A stretch of 12,933 bases of DNA from Bacillota bacterium (GTDB lineage: Bacteria; Bacillota; Clostridia; Oscillospirales; Acutalibacteraceae): contig JAEWUH010000013.1 in NCBI GenBank assembly GCA_023397245.1, positions 1 through 12,933 on the forward strand, given 5' to 3'. The position numbers and the translations under genes are program-made. Of the stretch, positions 1-7,003 are shown in pieces. Below the pieces are notes generated by a model that was given only the letters and a program-made list of their open reading frames with translations, did not search any database and was not told the DNA's origin. Position 1 is the stretch's first letter. Every line of letters begins with the position of its first letter.

Positions 1-1649
1 CCCTTACCGTTACGGAAGCGACCGTAAATGCAATAGACCTCGACACCGGCGACGTCGTCGTCAGCGACGACAACGCGAAGGTCGGCAATATTACGACCGA
101 TGACAACGGCGGCGCCGCAGGCAACACCGGTAAAGTTACGGTCGACGCCGGTAAAGTCGGAAACATCGATACGACCGACGCATCCGACGGCAACGACACG
201 GTTGAGGTTACAGGCGGCACAGTCGGAACCGTCGCAACAGACGGTACTGTTACGGTTGCCGCGGGCGACGAAGAGACTCCGGCTGTCACCGGCGATATCT
301 CTGCAAAACAGGTAACTCTTGATTCCACCAACGGCAAGGTTTCCGTCGGCACCATCAAGTCCACAGCCGCCGGTTCCACCATCGCTCTGGAGAACGGCGA
401 TTATGCGCTTTCCGTAAAGGGCTTTAACTTCGATTACCGCGATACCGCTCTGACTCTGTCGGAGTTCAGCGGCAAGATCGCAGCCCCGGTAAACGCACAG
501 AACGGCTCCATCTCCTATGAAACAAGCAACGATACCCAAATTCTCACGACCGTTACCGGTGCCGTGGACATCGGCACAATTAATATCGCCGAGTACACGA
601 CCCTTGCGTTTGACGGCGCAGTTGAGGTCGGCACGGTATCCGGCTCCGGCACCCTTAAGGTTTATGCCGGCAAACTCTACGTTACAGAAGGCGCTTCCGG
701 CGTAAAGCTGAAGCTTGCCGACGCTGTCCTTTCCGCAGGAATGACAGCATTCAAAGCGGATACCGACATGGTTGACGTGGAAGACATGGATACATTCGGC
801 TTTACCCTTGCAAAGACGGCCGGTACTTCCGTTGATACCTTCAAGATCGCTTCCATCTACTTCGGCGGCATCGGCATCGACAAGTCCGATATTAATGTTG
901 CTGTTGGACAGAAGCAGACCTTCACGGTAGTTGCTTATCCGACCGGAACATCCCTCCCGGCAGGTTCCCAAGTTTCCTGGGACTTTGAAGGAAACGATGA
1001 AATCTTTGCGGTAACCTATTCCGGCAACACCGCAACCGTTTCTGTCCTTAAGACCGATTCCACCTTCTCTTCCGAGAACGCCGGCACACTGACTGCAACC
1101 CTGCAGGATGCCGACGGTTATGCTCTCGACGATTATGACGCGGCGACCGCTACGGTTAACGCCGTTGCCACACCGGACGCAGTTTCCGACACAAATGCCG
1201 CTCTCACCGTTGCGAAGGGCGCGGGATACACCATGAAGGTTACTTCCGCAGCAGTTCCTTCCGTAACACTCGGCACCGGCAGTGTGTTCTCCGCAGCACT
1301 TGTTTCCAAGAACGGAAACGACTATTTCTACAAGCTCACCGCTACCGGTGACGCGGGCAAGGCAACCGGCGTGTACCTCAACGGCAGAAAGCTCTTTGTC
1401 GCCACGGTAAAAGCGTTTGCTTTCACCAGCGATACGACAACCAACACCACCGTTAAGGGCGCGTACACCTTCAAGGTTACCTCCGATACCGCTCCGGTTG
1501 TTACAATCGGCTCCGGCGTGTTCAAACTTGCGCTGGTTTTCCAGAGCGGCAAAGCTTATTTCTATAAGCTTACCTCTGCCGGTGCAAACGGTGCGGCTGC
1601 AGGCGTTTATGTAAACGGCAGCAAAATTTTTGTAGCAAAAGTTGGCTGA
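1..1649 (+). CDS. Surface/secreted repeat protein with Ig-like domain and duplicated C-terminal module (5'-partial)
   Basis: The reading frame is open from position 3 to a TGA at 1647-1649, giving 548 visible residues; the start and any signal peptide lie off the left edge. Three zones are visible. Residues 1-210 are rich in Gly, Thr, Val and Asp and carry a recurring [VI]-G-[NT]-[IV] motif near residues 27, 52, 74, 115, 190 and 209, which suggests a beta-solenoid. Residues about 284-388 look like a bacterial Ig-like (Big_2-type) domain, with IDKSDINVAVGQ and VAYPTG. Residues about 402-470 and 482-548 are two copies of one module with shared KVTS, YFYKLT, GVY-NG and FVA motifs. There is no LPXTG motif or C-terminal membrane segment. 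Such modular proteins are usually extracellular in Clostridia; adhesive or cell-wall function is inference. I cannot name a family for the whole protein. It is probably the last gene of its transcript, since a strong terminator follows 70 bp downstream. Confidence 0.85.
   Translation, partial: LTVTEATVNAIDLDTGDVVVSDDNAKVGNITTDDNGGAAGNTGKVTVDAGKVGNIDTTDASDGNDTVEVTGGTVGTVATDGTVTVAAGDEETPAVTGDISAKQVTLDSTNGKVSVGTIKSTAAGSTIALENGDYALSVKGFNFDYRDTALTLSEFSGKIAAPVNAQNGSISYETSNDTQILTTVTGAVDIGTINIAEYTTLAFDGAVEVGTVSGSGTLKVYAGKLYVTEGASGVKLKLADAVLSAGMTAFKADTDMVDVEDMDTFGFTLAKTAGTSVDTFKIASIYFGGIGIDKSDINVAVGQKQTFTVVAYPTGTSLPAGSQVSWDFEGNDEIFAVTYSGNTATVSVLKTDSTFSSENAGTLTATLQDADGYALDDYDAATATVNAVATPDAVSDTNAALTVAKGAGYTMKVTSAAVPSVTLGTGSVFSAALVSKNGNDYFYKLTATGDAGKATGVYLNGRKLFVATVKAFAFTSDTTTNTTVKGAYTFKVTSDTAPVVTIGSGVFKLALVFQSGKAYFYKLTSAGANGAAAGVYVNGSKIFVAKVG
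1206..1646 (+). repeat. Tandem duplicated C-terminal protein module (two copies of about 67 residues)
   Basis: Copy 1 spans about 1206-1412 and copy 2 about 1446-1646. Both follow the pattern KG-x-YT-x-KVTS, then P-x-VT-x-G-x-G-x-F, then AL-V-x(4)-G-x-x-YFYKLT, then G-x(3)-GVY-x-NG-x-K-x-FVA. They are joined by an 11-residue Thr-rich linker. Their terminal position suggests a surface-attachment or cap module; that role is inferred. Confidence 0.75.
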
Positions 1650-1718
1650 GGATTCATAAAATATACTGAAATCCTGAATTATTAAATTCCTGAAATCAGT
1701 TCGTTGTATTTGCGTAGG

Positions 1719-1748
1719 GCGGCCCGGACGAAAGTCCGGGCCGCTTTT
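1719..1748 (+). terminator. Intrinsic terminator after the surface-protein gene
   Basis: A perfect 11-bp GC-rich stem (arms 1719-1729 and 1734-1744) closes a GAAA tetraloop and is followed by TTTTGT. No comparable U-tract exists on the minus strand, so it mainly stops + strand transcription from the surface-protein gene. It lies between two convergent genes. Confidence 0.9.
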
Positions 1749-1759
1749 GTCTTCTGCGA

Positions 1760-2320
1760 TTAAACTAAATTTCTCTGGTTCACCAGATAATCGGTCGCCT
1801 GGTCGCACCACTCGATATCCGCCCGGTACTGGGTTTCGCCTTTCATCACCGTGGTTCTGCGGTAATGCCAGTCGGCATCCTTTACCGGACACTCATCCAT
1901 CTTCTTCACGATTTCTTTGAGCGCCTCCAGCCGTTGAATCGTCCCTTCTTTGAACCGTTTAATGTGCTGCAGGTTCGCTTCCAGCGGGATATGGTGCCCG
2001 AAGAACAGCTTCAGCAGAAGTTCGCTTCTGCCCTGCTTACCGGGATTTATCGGAGTAAGCAACCATTTTTTCAGCTCGTCAAGGCCGTCTTCCGTAATGG
2101 TATATACTTTGCTTTCCGGCCGGTTGCCGTTCTTTTCCGTTTTATATACGGCCAGATTTGAATCCACCAGTTTCCTCAGCGTGGGATAGATTTGCTTGTA
2201 ATCAATCTCCCAAAAATATCCTACGCCTTCATCAACCCAGCTCTTGATCCCATACCCGGACATAGACCCGAAGCCAAGAATTCCAAGTATTGCGTAATAG
2301 CTGTTATTAATTCTTGACAT
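1760..2320 (-). CDS. PadR-family transcriptional regulator
   Basis: This 186-residue protein is a winged-helix DNA-binding regulator acting in the cytoplasm. Residues 8-26 (YAILGILGFGSMSGYGIK) and 43-56 (QIYPTLRKLVDSNL) match the typical PadR N-terminal helices. The wing follows at 71-87 (KVYTITEDGLDELKKWL). Residues about 95-180 form a helical C-terminal part of the Vir_C/AphA-like type used for dimerisation, including a likely coiled segment at 113-142. The total length fits the PadR subfamily with a long C-terminal domain. The ATG start has a GGAGG ribosome site (2327-2331) 6 nt upstream. The gene stands alone, convergent with the surface-protein gene and divergent from the deacylase gene, so its target is not evident. 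Autoregulation is plausible because an ATGT...ACAT element lies over its promoter. PadR members often respond to phenolics, drugs or envelope stress, but nothing here identifies a ligand. Confidence 0.9.
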   Translation of the reverse strand: MSRINNSYYAILGILGFGSMSGYGIKSWVDEGVGYFWEIDYKQIYPTLRKLVDSNLAVYKTEKNGNRPESKVYTITEDGLDELKKWLLTPINPGKQGRSELLLKLFFGHHIPLEANLQHIKRFKEGTIQRLEALKEIVKKMDECPVKDADWHYRRTTVMKGETQYRADIEWCDQATDYLVNQRNLV

Positions 2321-2380
2321 GTTTTGCCTCCATAATTAGCATATTAAAATTATTGTAGTGATAATATTTGAAATTCATAT

Positions 2381-2417
2381 ATGTATATATAATAGCACAT
2401 TTATTATTATATATAAA
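2381..2417 (-). promoter_or_regulatory. Candidate PadR-gene promoter with ATGT-N12-ACAT element
   Basis: Read on the minus strand, TTTATA (2412-2417) and TATTAT (2389-2394) are separated by 17 bp, giving a start near 2382 and a leader of about 60 nt. The sequence ATGT...ACAT at 2381-2400 straddles the -10 box. PadR operators commonly contain ATGT/ACAT half-sites, usually with shorter spacing, so the autoregulation is inferred. The whole 2335-2430 stretch is very AT-rich, which makes chance matches more likely. Confidence 0.35.
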
Positions 2418-2471
2418 CAGAGAAATAAAAATTGTTTTTGCCATCTGGAATAAATCAGTGTTTCCATAGAA

Positions 2472-2500
2472 TTGTAAATTCCGAAAAAAAGTGGTACGAT
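2472..2500 (+). promoter_or_regulatory. Candidate sigma-A promoter for the ProX-type deacylase gene
   Basis: TTGTAA (2472-2477) and TACGAT (2495-2500) are separated by exactly 17 bp, with an A-rich spacer. The start of transcription would be near 2507, giving a leader of about 53 nt before the ATG at 2560. Confidence 0.55.
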
Positions 2501-2559
2501 AAGACCAGTTCAGTCCTGCCGGGCGGCGGATTTATTAATTGTATGGGACGGTTACTGCG

Positions 2560-3108
2560 ATGAGCGATATTCAAATCGATACAAAAGTCTATACGGAGAA
2601 GCCTGCGGACGCCCGCCTCCCAAAAGAAATGGCGGTCTATGATCTGCTGGACAGGCTCCGTATCCCCTATGTGCGCGTAGACCATGACGCGGCGGGCCAT
2701 GTGGAATTCTGCGATCAGGTCGGCGGAATTCTGGGCGTTGAAATCTGCAAGAATCTGTTTCTTTGCAACCGGCAGAAAACGGATTTCTACCTGCTGATGA
2801 TGCCGGGCAAAAAGGAATTCCACACCAAAGACCTCTCCAGCCAGATCAACAGCGCCCGCCTTTCTTTTGCGGGCGAGGAGTTTATGGAAAAATTTCTGAA
2901 TGTCACGCCCGGCTCCGTGAGCGTAATGGGCCTGATGAACGATACGGAGCGGAAGGTACGGCTGCTGATCGACCGCGATGTGGCAGAGGCCGAATACGTC
3001 GGGTGCCACCCCTGCATCAATACCTCCAGCCTGAAAATACGGACGGCCGACCTGCTTGAAAAATTCCTCCCTTATGTAGAGCATGAGCCGACGCCGGTAT
3101 CCCTTTAA
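2560..3108 (+). CDS. ProX-type aminoacyl-tRNA deacylase (prolyl-tRNA editing, YbaK/ProX family)
   Basis: This 182-residue cytoplasmic enzyme belongs to the free-standing editing-domain superfamily. ProX members hydrolyse Ala-tRNA(Pro), correcting a mistake of prolyl-tRNA synthetase. Family marks include the segment around CKNLFL at 63-68, whose K64 is the likely counterpart of the conserved lysine of YbaK/ProX proteins. Others are FYLLMMPGKK at 76-85, the GSVSVMGLMND block at 118-128, and the C-terminal HPCINTSSLKI block at 150-160. The length is close to the usual 160-170 residues, with a slightly extended N-terminus. I chose the ATG at 2560 over an in-frame TTG at 2539 because it has a GGGACGG site 8 nt upstream and gives a family-like length. 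It is probably transcribed alone: a promoter lies upstream and another promoter begins 43 bp after its stop. YbaK-type Cys-tRNA(Pro) editing is the alternative. Confidence 0.88.
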   Translation: MSDIQIDTKVYTEKPADARLPKEMAVYDLLDRLRIPYVRVDHDAAGHVEFCDQVGGILGVEICKNLFLCNRQKTDFYLLMMPGKKEFHTKDLSSQINSARLSFAGEEFMEKFLNVTPGSVSVMGLMNDTERKVRLLIDRDVAEAEYVGCHPCINTSSLKIRTADLLEKFLPYVEHEPTPVSL

Positions 3109-3151
3109 GCGGCGGATGGACCGGATGCGAAATAAAATGCAGCATAATCTA

Positions 3152-3179
3152 TTGACATTTGTAGGGAAAGCGCTATAAT
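3152..3179 (+). promoter_or_regulatory. Near-consensus sigma-A promoter of the arsR-family gene
   Basis: TTGACA (3152-3157) and TATAAT (3174-3179) are both perfect consensus hexamers, separated by 16 bp. The start of transcription falls near 3186, inside the inverted repeat at 3181-3208. This arrangement fits a strong promoter held off by a repressor bound at the start site. Confidence 0.85.
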
Positions 3180-3180
3180 A

Positions 3181-3208
3181 CAGTTGAACATACAATCAAC
3201 TGTTCAAC
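3181..3208 (+). promoter_or_regulatory. Candidate metal-repressor operator at the arsR-family promoter
   Basis: Two nested perfect inverted repeats are visible. CAGTTGA (3181-3187) pairs with TCAACTG (3196-3202) across 8 bp, and GTTGAACA (3183-3190) pairs with TGTTCAAC (3201-3208) across 10 bp. The element starts one base after the -10 region. SmtB/CadC-type repressors bind imperfect palindromes with TGAA/TTCA half-sites at their own promoters, so autorepression is the natural reading. Binding itself is inferred. Confidence 0.7.
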
Positions 3209-3225
3209 CAAAGGAGGCGTTCTTA

Positions 3226-3591
3226 ATGAATCCTTATACACCGGATATTGATAAATGTGACTGCACCATCATTCACGAGGAAACGGTCAACGAAGTCCGC
3301 CGGCATATGCCGGAAGAGGAAAATCTGCTGGACCTTGCGGATTTGTTCAAGGTCTTCGGCGATTCCACAAGGGTAAAAATCCTCTGCGCCCTGTTTAAAT
3401 CGGAGATGTGCGTCTGCGATATCGCCGCGCTTCTGGGGATGACGAAATCGGCGATTTCCCACCAGCTCCGCGTACTCAAGCAATCGAAACTCATCCGGAG
3501 CCGCAGGGACGGAAAGGTCGTTTACTACTCGCTGGATGACGAGCATGTAAAAAATATCTTTGATCAGGGTTTGGCGCACGTATCGGAATAG
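3226..3591 (+). CDS. ArsR/SmtB-family metal-sensing repressor, CadC-like
   Basis: This 121-residue winged-helix repressor matches CadC-type sensors of Cd, Pb and Zn. Both family metal sites are present. The alpha3N site has cysteines in the N-terminal arm (C11, C13) and the ECVCD-like motif MCVCD (C62, C64). The alpha5 site is D105-x-H107-x10-H118-x2-E121, the same spacing as in the staphylococcal CadC. The recognition helix is in TKSAISHQLRVLKQ at 73-86, followed by the wing RRDGKVVYYSL. I chose the ATG at 3226 because AAAGGAGG lies 8 nt upstream; the in-frame TTG at 3184 would put the operator inside the coding region. It lies 202 bp upstream of the metal ATPase on the same strand, the classic cadC-cadA arrangement. 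Metal binding should release it from DNA and allow efflux-pump expression. The metal preference cannot be fixed from sequence; Cys-rich alpha3N sites favour Cd/Pb. Confidence 0.93.
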   Translation: MNPYTPDIDKCDCTIIHEETVNEVRRHMPEEENLLDLADLFKVFGDSTRVKILCALFKSEMCVCDIAALLGMTKSAISHQLRVLKQSKLIRSRRDGKVVYYSLDDEHVKNIFDQGLAHVSE

Positions 3592-3744
3592 ACGAAGTCG
3601 CGCGATACTCGTTGACTGCACGGTTTGTCGCAGCCTGCAGCGCGCAGCACCTTTTCCGCGCAGGTAAATTTATCTCGAAAATCGGTTTTTAATTTGCAAA
3701 CAAGCCCAAATAATAAAAGAATTTGCATACTATCTTGCTTTAAT

Positions 3745-3764
3745 AGTTGAATAATTGCTCAATT
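3745..3764 (+). promoter_or_regulatory. Second candidate metal-repressor operator, upstream of the ATPase gene
   Basis: AGTTGA (3745-3750), 8 bp, then TCAATT (3759-3764) forms an imperfect palindrome with the same AGTTGA-N8-TCAA layout as the element at 3182-3201. It sits 30 bp before the ATPase start. A TTGCTT lies at 3735-3740 but no convincing -10 box follows, so an internal promoter is uncertain. The rest of the 3592-3793 gap shows only weak GC-rich self-complementarity near 3630-3665 and no clear terminator. Confidence 0.5.
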
Positions 3765-3793
3765 AATCACATTACGGAAGGCTGGGGAATAGG

Positions 3794-6151
3794 ATGGCAA
3801 TCAGAAAGCGATATGAGCTTGAGGGCCTTTGCTGCGCGAACTGCGCGGCGGAAATTGAACGGGAGGTCGGCGGACTGGACGGCGTTTCTGCGGCGAACGT
3901 GGATTTTGCCTCAAGGCTGCTGACCGTTGAACTGGCGGAACCGGCTGCGGAAAGCTTTGCGGAGCAGGCGCAGAATATCGCAAAGCGGCACGACGCCGAT
4001 ATTGAACTCAGGGAAAGGGAGCTGCCGCAGTCCGGCAAAAAAGTCATGTACCTTGCCGGGCTTAACTGCGCGGACTGCGCAAAAAAGATTGAGACCGCAA
4101 TTCGGAATATGGACGGGGTACAGTCCGCGGATCTTGATTTTGTTTCGCAGAAGCTTACCATAGAGGCTTCGGATCAACAGAGCCTGCCGGTGCTTGCAAG
4201 ACAGGCCGCGCAGATCGTTCACGAAATCGAACCGGACGTGGAAATCTCCTACACCGGAAAGGCTGCCGTGGAATCGCCGGAGGGCGAAAAAAAACAGCGG
4301 CTGCGGAAGATTGGCCTTGCGGTCGGTGCGGTACTTTTTATTATCGGTATGGTTCTTGAACTTCCCTTACCGGGAAAATTCGCTCTGTTTTTCGTCAGCT
4401 ACCTGCTGGTGGGCGGCGAGGTGGTGCTGCGGGCATTAAAGAACATTACAAAAGGACGGGTTTTTGACGAAAACTTTCTGATGAGCGTCGCAACGATCGG
4501 CGCGTTTGCAACCGGCGAATTCGCCGAGGGCGTCGCGGTCATGCTCTTCTATCAGATCGGAGAATTCTTTCAGGATCTGGCGGTCAACCGTTCCCGCAGG
4601 TCGATCTCCGCGCTCATGGATATCCGCCCGGATTACGCCAACCTGAAAATCGGGGATGAAATCAAAAAGGTTTCCCCGGAGGAAGTGGGCGTCGGCGATT
4701 TGATCCTTGTCCGTCCCGGCGAAAAAGTTCCGCTGGACGGAAAAGTTGTGGAAGGCAGCTCTTCCGTGGATACCGCCGCACTCACCGGCGAATCCCTCCC
4801 GCGCGACGTGGAACCGGGAAGCGAGCTGCTCTCCGGCTCGGTGAATAAAAACGGGCTCTTAACGGTGGAGGTAACGAAGGAATTCGGGGAATCAACCGTT
4901 ACGAAAATACTGGATTTGGTTCAGAACGCGGGCAGCCGAAAGGCTCCCACAGAAAATTTCATCACGAAGTTCGCGGGATATTACACGCCCGCCGTCGTGT
5001 TTTCCGCCCTTGCACTCGCCGTAATTCCGCCGCTGGTGATTCCCGGCGCGTCTTTTTCGGTATGGATTAACCGCGCTCTCACCTTTTTGGTTGTTTCCTG
5101 TCCCTGCGCGCTGGTCGTTTCCATTCCGCTCAGCTTTTTCGGGGGAATCGGCTGCGCTTCCAAAAACGGAATTTTGATTAAGGGCAGCAACTATCTGGAA
5201 GCGCTCAATCATGTGGATACCGTAGTATTCGATAAAACCGGCACGCTGACAAAAGGAAACTTTACGGTTACGCAGATCAGTGCCGCCGAGGGCTGGACGC
5301 GGGACGAAATCCTGCGTTACGCCGCGCACGCCGAATTCTATTCCAACCATCCCATCGCCGTTTCCGTTCGGGAAGCCTACGGAAAAGAGCCGGAAGCTTC
5401 GCAAATTGCCGGGTATGAGGAAATCTCCGGGAAAGGCGTGCGGGTAACCGTGAACGGCAGAAGCGTGCTTGCCGGGAACGGAAAGCTGATGGAAGAGGAA
5501 AAAATAAGCTGGCAGGTTTCCTCCGAAGCCGGAACCGTCGTTTACCTTGCCGTTGACGGGGCTTTTGCGGGTTCGATTGTCATTTCCGATGAAATCAAAC
5601 CGGACAGCGCCGTGGCAATTCAAAGCCTGAAAGCCGCCGGCGTGCGGCACACCGCCATGCTGACCGGGGACAGCCGCGCAGCCGGCGAAAAGGTTGCCAA
5701 AGAGCTTGGACTGGATTCGGTTTACGCCGAGCTTCTCCCGCAGCAAAAGGTGGAACAGATGGAGGCCCTGAGCAAACAGGCCGAAAAGGGCGGCAAGCTG
5801 GTATTCGTGGGGGACGGCATCAACGACGCGCCGGTTCTGGCCCGCGCCGACGTCGGAGTGGCGATGGGCGGGCTCGGTTCGGACGCGGCGATTGAGGCGG
5901 CCGACGTCGTCCTGATGACGGATGAGCCCTCCAGGCTGGCGGACGCCATCCGCATTGCAAAACGGACGCGGTCGATTGTCCGCCAGAATATCATTTTTGC
6001 CCTCGGCGTAAAAACTGCAATTCTGATTTTGGCCGCTTTCGGAATCGCCACCATGTGGGCGGCGGTGTTCGGGGACGTGGGCGTCACAGTGATCGCGGTC
6101 CTGAACGCGATTCGGGCAACGCGTCCGGGCAGGCTGAACAAATCCCTGTAA
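3794..6151 (+). CDS. cadA: Zn/Cd/Pb-translocating P1B-type ATPase (CadA/ZntA type)
   Basis: This 785-residue membrane pump uses ATP to export divalent soft metals. Two N-terminal heavy-metal-binding domains are visible, with motifs GLCCANC (11-17) and GLNCADC (90-95). Membrane segments follow at about 173-190, 195-213 and 228-260. The actuator domain has TGES at 331-334. The transport motif is CPC at 436-438, and the phosphorylated aspartate is D480 in DKTGT. The nucleotide domain has NHP at 518-520, and GDGIND is at 673-678. Two further marks define the zinc/cadmium/lead subgroup: K740 in membrane segment 7 and D761 in DVGVT of segment 8. These fit the residues known in ZntA and argue against a Cu or Co pump. 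The ATG start has GGAAGG about 12 nt upstream and a nearer GGGG. Regulation is probably by the upstream CadC-like repressor through one or both operators. The protein is full length with all catalytic motifs intact. Confidence 0.95.
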   Translation: MAIRKRYELEGLCCANCAAEIEREVGGLDGVSAANVDFASRLLTVELAEPAAESFAEQAQNIAKRHDADIELRERELPQSGKKVMYLAGLNCADCAKKIETAIRNMDGVQSADLDFVSQKLTIEASDQQSLPVLARQAAQIVHEIEPDVEISYTGKAAVESPEGEKKQRLRKIGLAVGAVLFIIGMVLELPLPGKFALFFVSYLLVGGEVVLRALKNITKGRVFDENFLMSVATIGAFATGEFAEGVAVMLFYQIGEFFQDLAVNRSRRSISALMDIRPDYANLKIGDEIKKVSPEEVGVGDLILVRPGEKVPLDGKVVEGSSSVDTAALTGESLPRDVEPGSELLSGSVNKNGLLTVEVTKEFGESTVTKILDLVQNAGSRKAPTENFITKFAGYYTPAVVFSALALAVIPPLVIPGASFSVWINRALTFLVVSCPCALVVSIPLSFFGGIGCASKNGILIKGSNYLEALNHVDTVVFDKTGTLTKGNFTVTQISAAEGWTRDEILRYAAHAEFYSNHPIAVSVREAYGKEPEASQIAGYEEISGKGVRVTVNGRSVLAGNGKLMEEEKISWQVSSEAGTVVYLAVDGAFAGSIVISDEIKPDSAVAIQSLKAAGVRHTAMLTGDSRAAGEKVAKELGLDSVYAELLPQQKVEQMEALSKQAEKGGKLVFVGDGINDAPVLARADVGVAMGGLGSDAAIEAADVVLMTDEPSRLADAIRIAKRTRSIVRQNIIFALGVKTAILILAAFGIATMWAAVFGDVGVTVIAVLNAIRATRPGRLNKSL

Positions 6152-6232
6152 CCGGTTTTACGCGGCAGAGTTTCACAGGCATAAATCGGCTTACATTGGC
6201 CCGTATATTCTTTCTTTACAGGGGGTGTTGGG

Positions 6233-6817
6233 ATGAATCGGTTTCAAATGATCGCGATAACCGGAATGGCTGTGTTTTACCTTGCCTATTTTTTAAAAGC
6301 AATCCTTCAGCGCGGAAAGGGGATTCAGACCAGACAGATGGGAGGAAGCTCCAAAGCTGCGGAAATGAGGAGAGTGGAAAGAATATTGGAAATCGCCACC
6401 CTCCTCGTGCCTGCCGTGGAGCTGGCCAGCATCCTTTTGAATACATCCCGGTATTTCGGCAATCCTTTAAGGTACTTCGGGTTGGCACTTGTATGGGCAG
6501 GGGACGTTTTTTTCATCCTCGCCATGCGGACCATGCGCGACAGCTGGCGGGCGGGAATTCCGCAAACGGATAAGACGGAGCTGATAACGGGCGGAATTTA
6601 CCGGCTAAGCCGAAACCCGGCGTTCCTGGGCTTTGACCTCACCTACATCGGACTATACCTCGCGTTTGACAATGTGATACTGCTGGCGGCTTCCCTCTTT
6701 GCAGTCATGGCATTACATCTGCAGATTCTGGAGGAAGAAAAGTTTCTGGAAGCAAGGTTCGGTGAAAAATATCTGGAATATAAAAAGAAGACAGGGCGCT
6801 ATTTTATATTTTTATAA
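6233..6817 (+). CDS. Membrane methyltransferase of the isoprenylcysteine carboxyl methyltransferase (ICMT)-like family
   Basis: This 194-residue integral membrane protein has hydrophobic segments at about 5-25, 52-69, 79-98 and 132-164. The C-terminal half carries the family marks: GIYRLSRNPAFLG at 121-133, and EEEKFLEARFGEKYLEYKKKTGRY at 167-190 with its paired glutamates and FGE-x-Y. In this superfamily that region binds S-adenosylmethionine. The acceptor is unknown here; bacterial members are not expected to act on prenylated proteins. The ATG has a GGGGG tract about 9 nt upstream. It starts 82 bp after the ATPase stop with no terminator between, so co-transcription is likely, and a strong terminator follows. 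A phospholipid or other small-molecule methyltransferase is the alternative. Its position suggests a supporting role in metal resistance, but that is inference. Confidence 0.8.
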   Translation: MNRFQMIAITGMAVFYLAYFLKAILQRGKGIQTRQMGGSSKAAEMRRVERILEIATLLVPAVELASILLNTSRYFGNPLRYFGLALVWAGDVFFILAMRTMRDSWRAGIPQTDKTELITGGIYRLSRNPAFLGFDLTYIGLYLAFDNVILLAASLFAVMALHLQILEEEKFLEARFGEKYLEYKKKTGRYFIFL

Positions 6818-6899
6818 CGAAAAGCCCCGCGCTCCGCAGGGTTTGCTCCGCTTGACCGGCTGCGTTGTATCCTGCCGTAAAATAGTTCCCTCCATACAG

Positions 6900-6943
6900 A
6901 AATGCCGCGGAAGAAATCGCTTTCTCCCGCGGCATTTGTTTTA
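6900..6943 (+). terminator. Strong intrinsic terminator of the metal-resistance operon
   Basis: A perfect 11-bp stem (6900-6910 with 6927-6937) continues, after one A-C mismatch, into five more pairs (6912-6916 with 6921-6925) around a TCGC loop. It is followed by GTTTTATT on the + strand. It ends + transcription after the methyltransferase gene and may also stop the convergent - strand gene ending at 7004, though the U-tract on that side is poor. Confidence 0.88.
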
Positions 6944-7003
6944 TTCTATCTTGGTTGTCGCCGTTTCCTGTTTTTTAAATTCCCTGTTAATGCTGAGTTC
7001 GGA

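Noticed and set aside
2455..3195. A 246-codon open frame antisense to the ProX-type deacylase
   Set aside because: The + strand frame matches a known family end to end; the antisense product does not resemble any family.
3184..3226. TTG at 3184 as the repressor start
   Set aside because: It would place the operator and the AAAGGAGG site inside the gene; the ATG at 3226 has ideal spacing.
3625..3675. GC-rich self-complementary stretch after the repressor gene as a terminator
   Set aside because: Pairings are only 4-6 bp with long loops and no good U-tract, so no terminator is called.
4892..5746. A 284-codon open frame antisense to the metal ATPase
   Set aside because: It overlaps the phosphorylation and CPC region of an intact ATPase and shows no independent coding signal.
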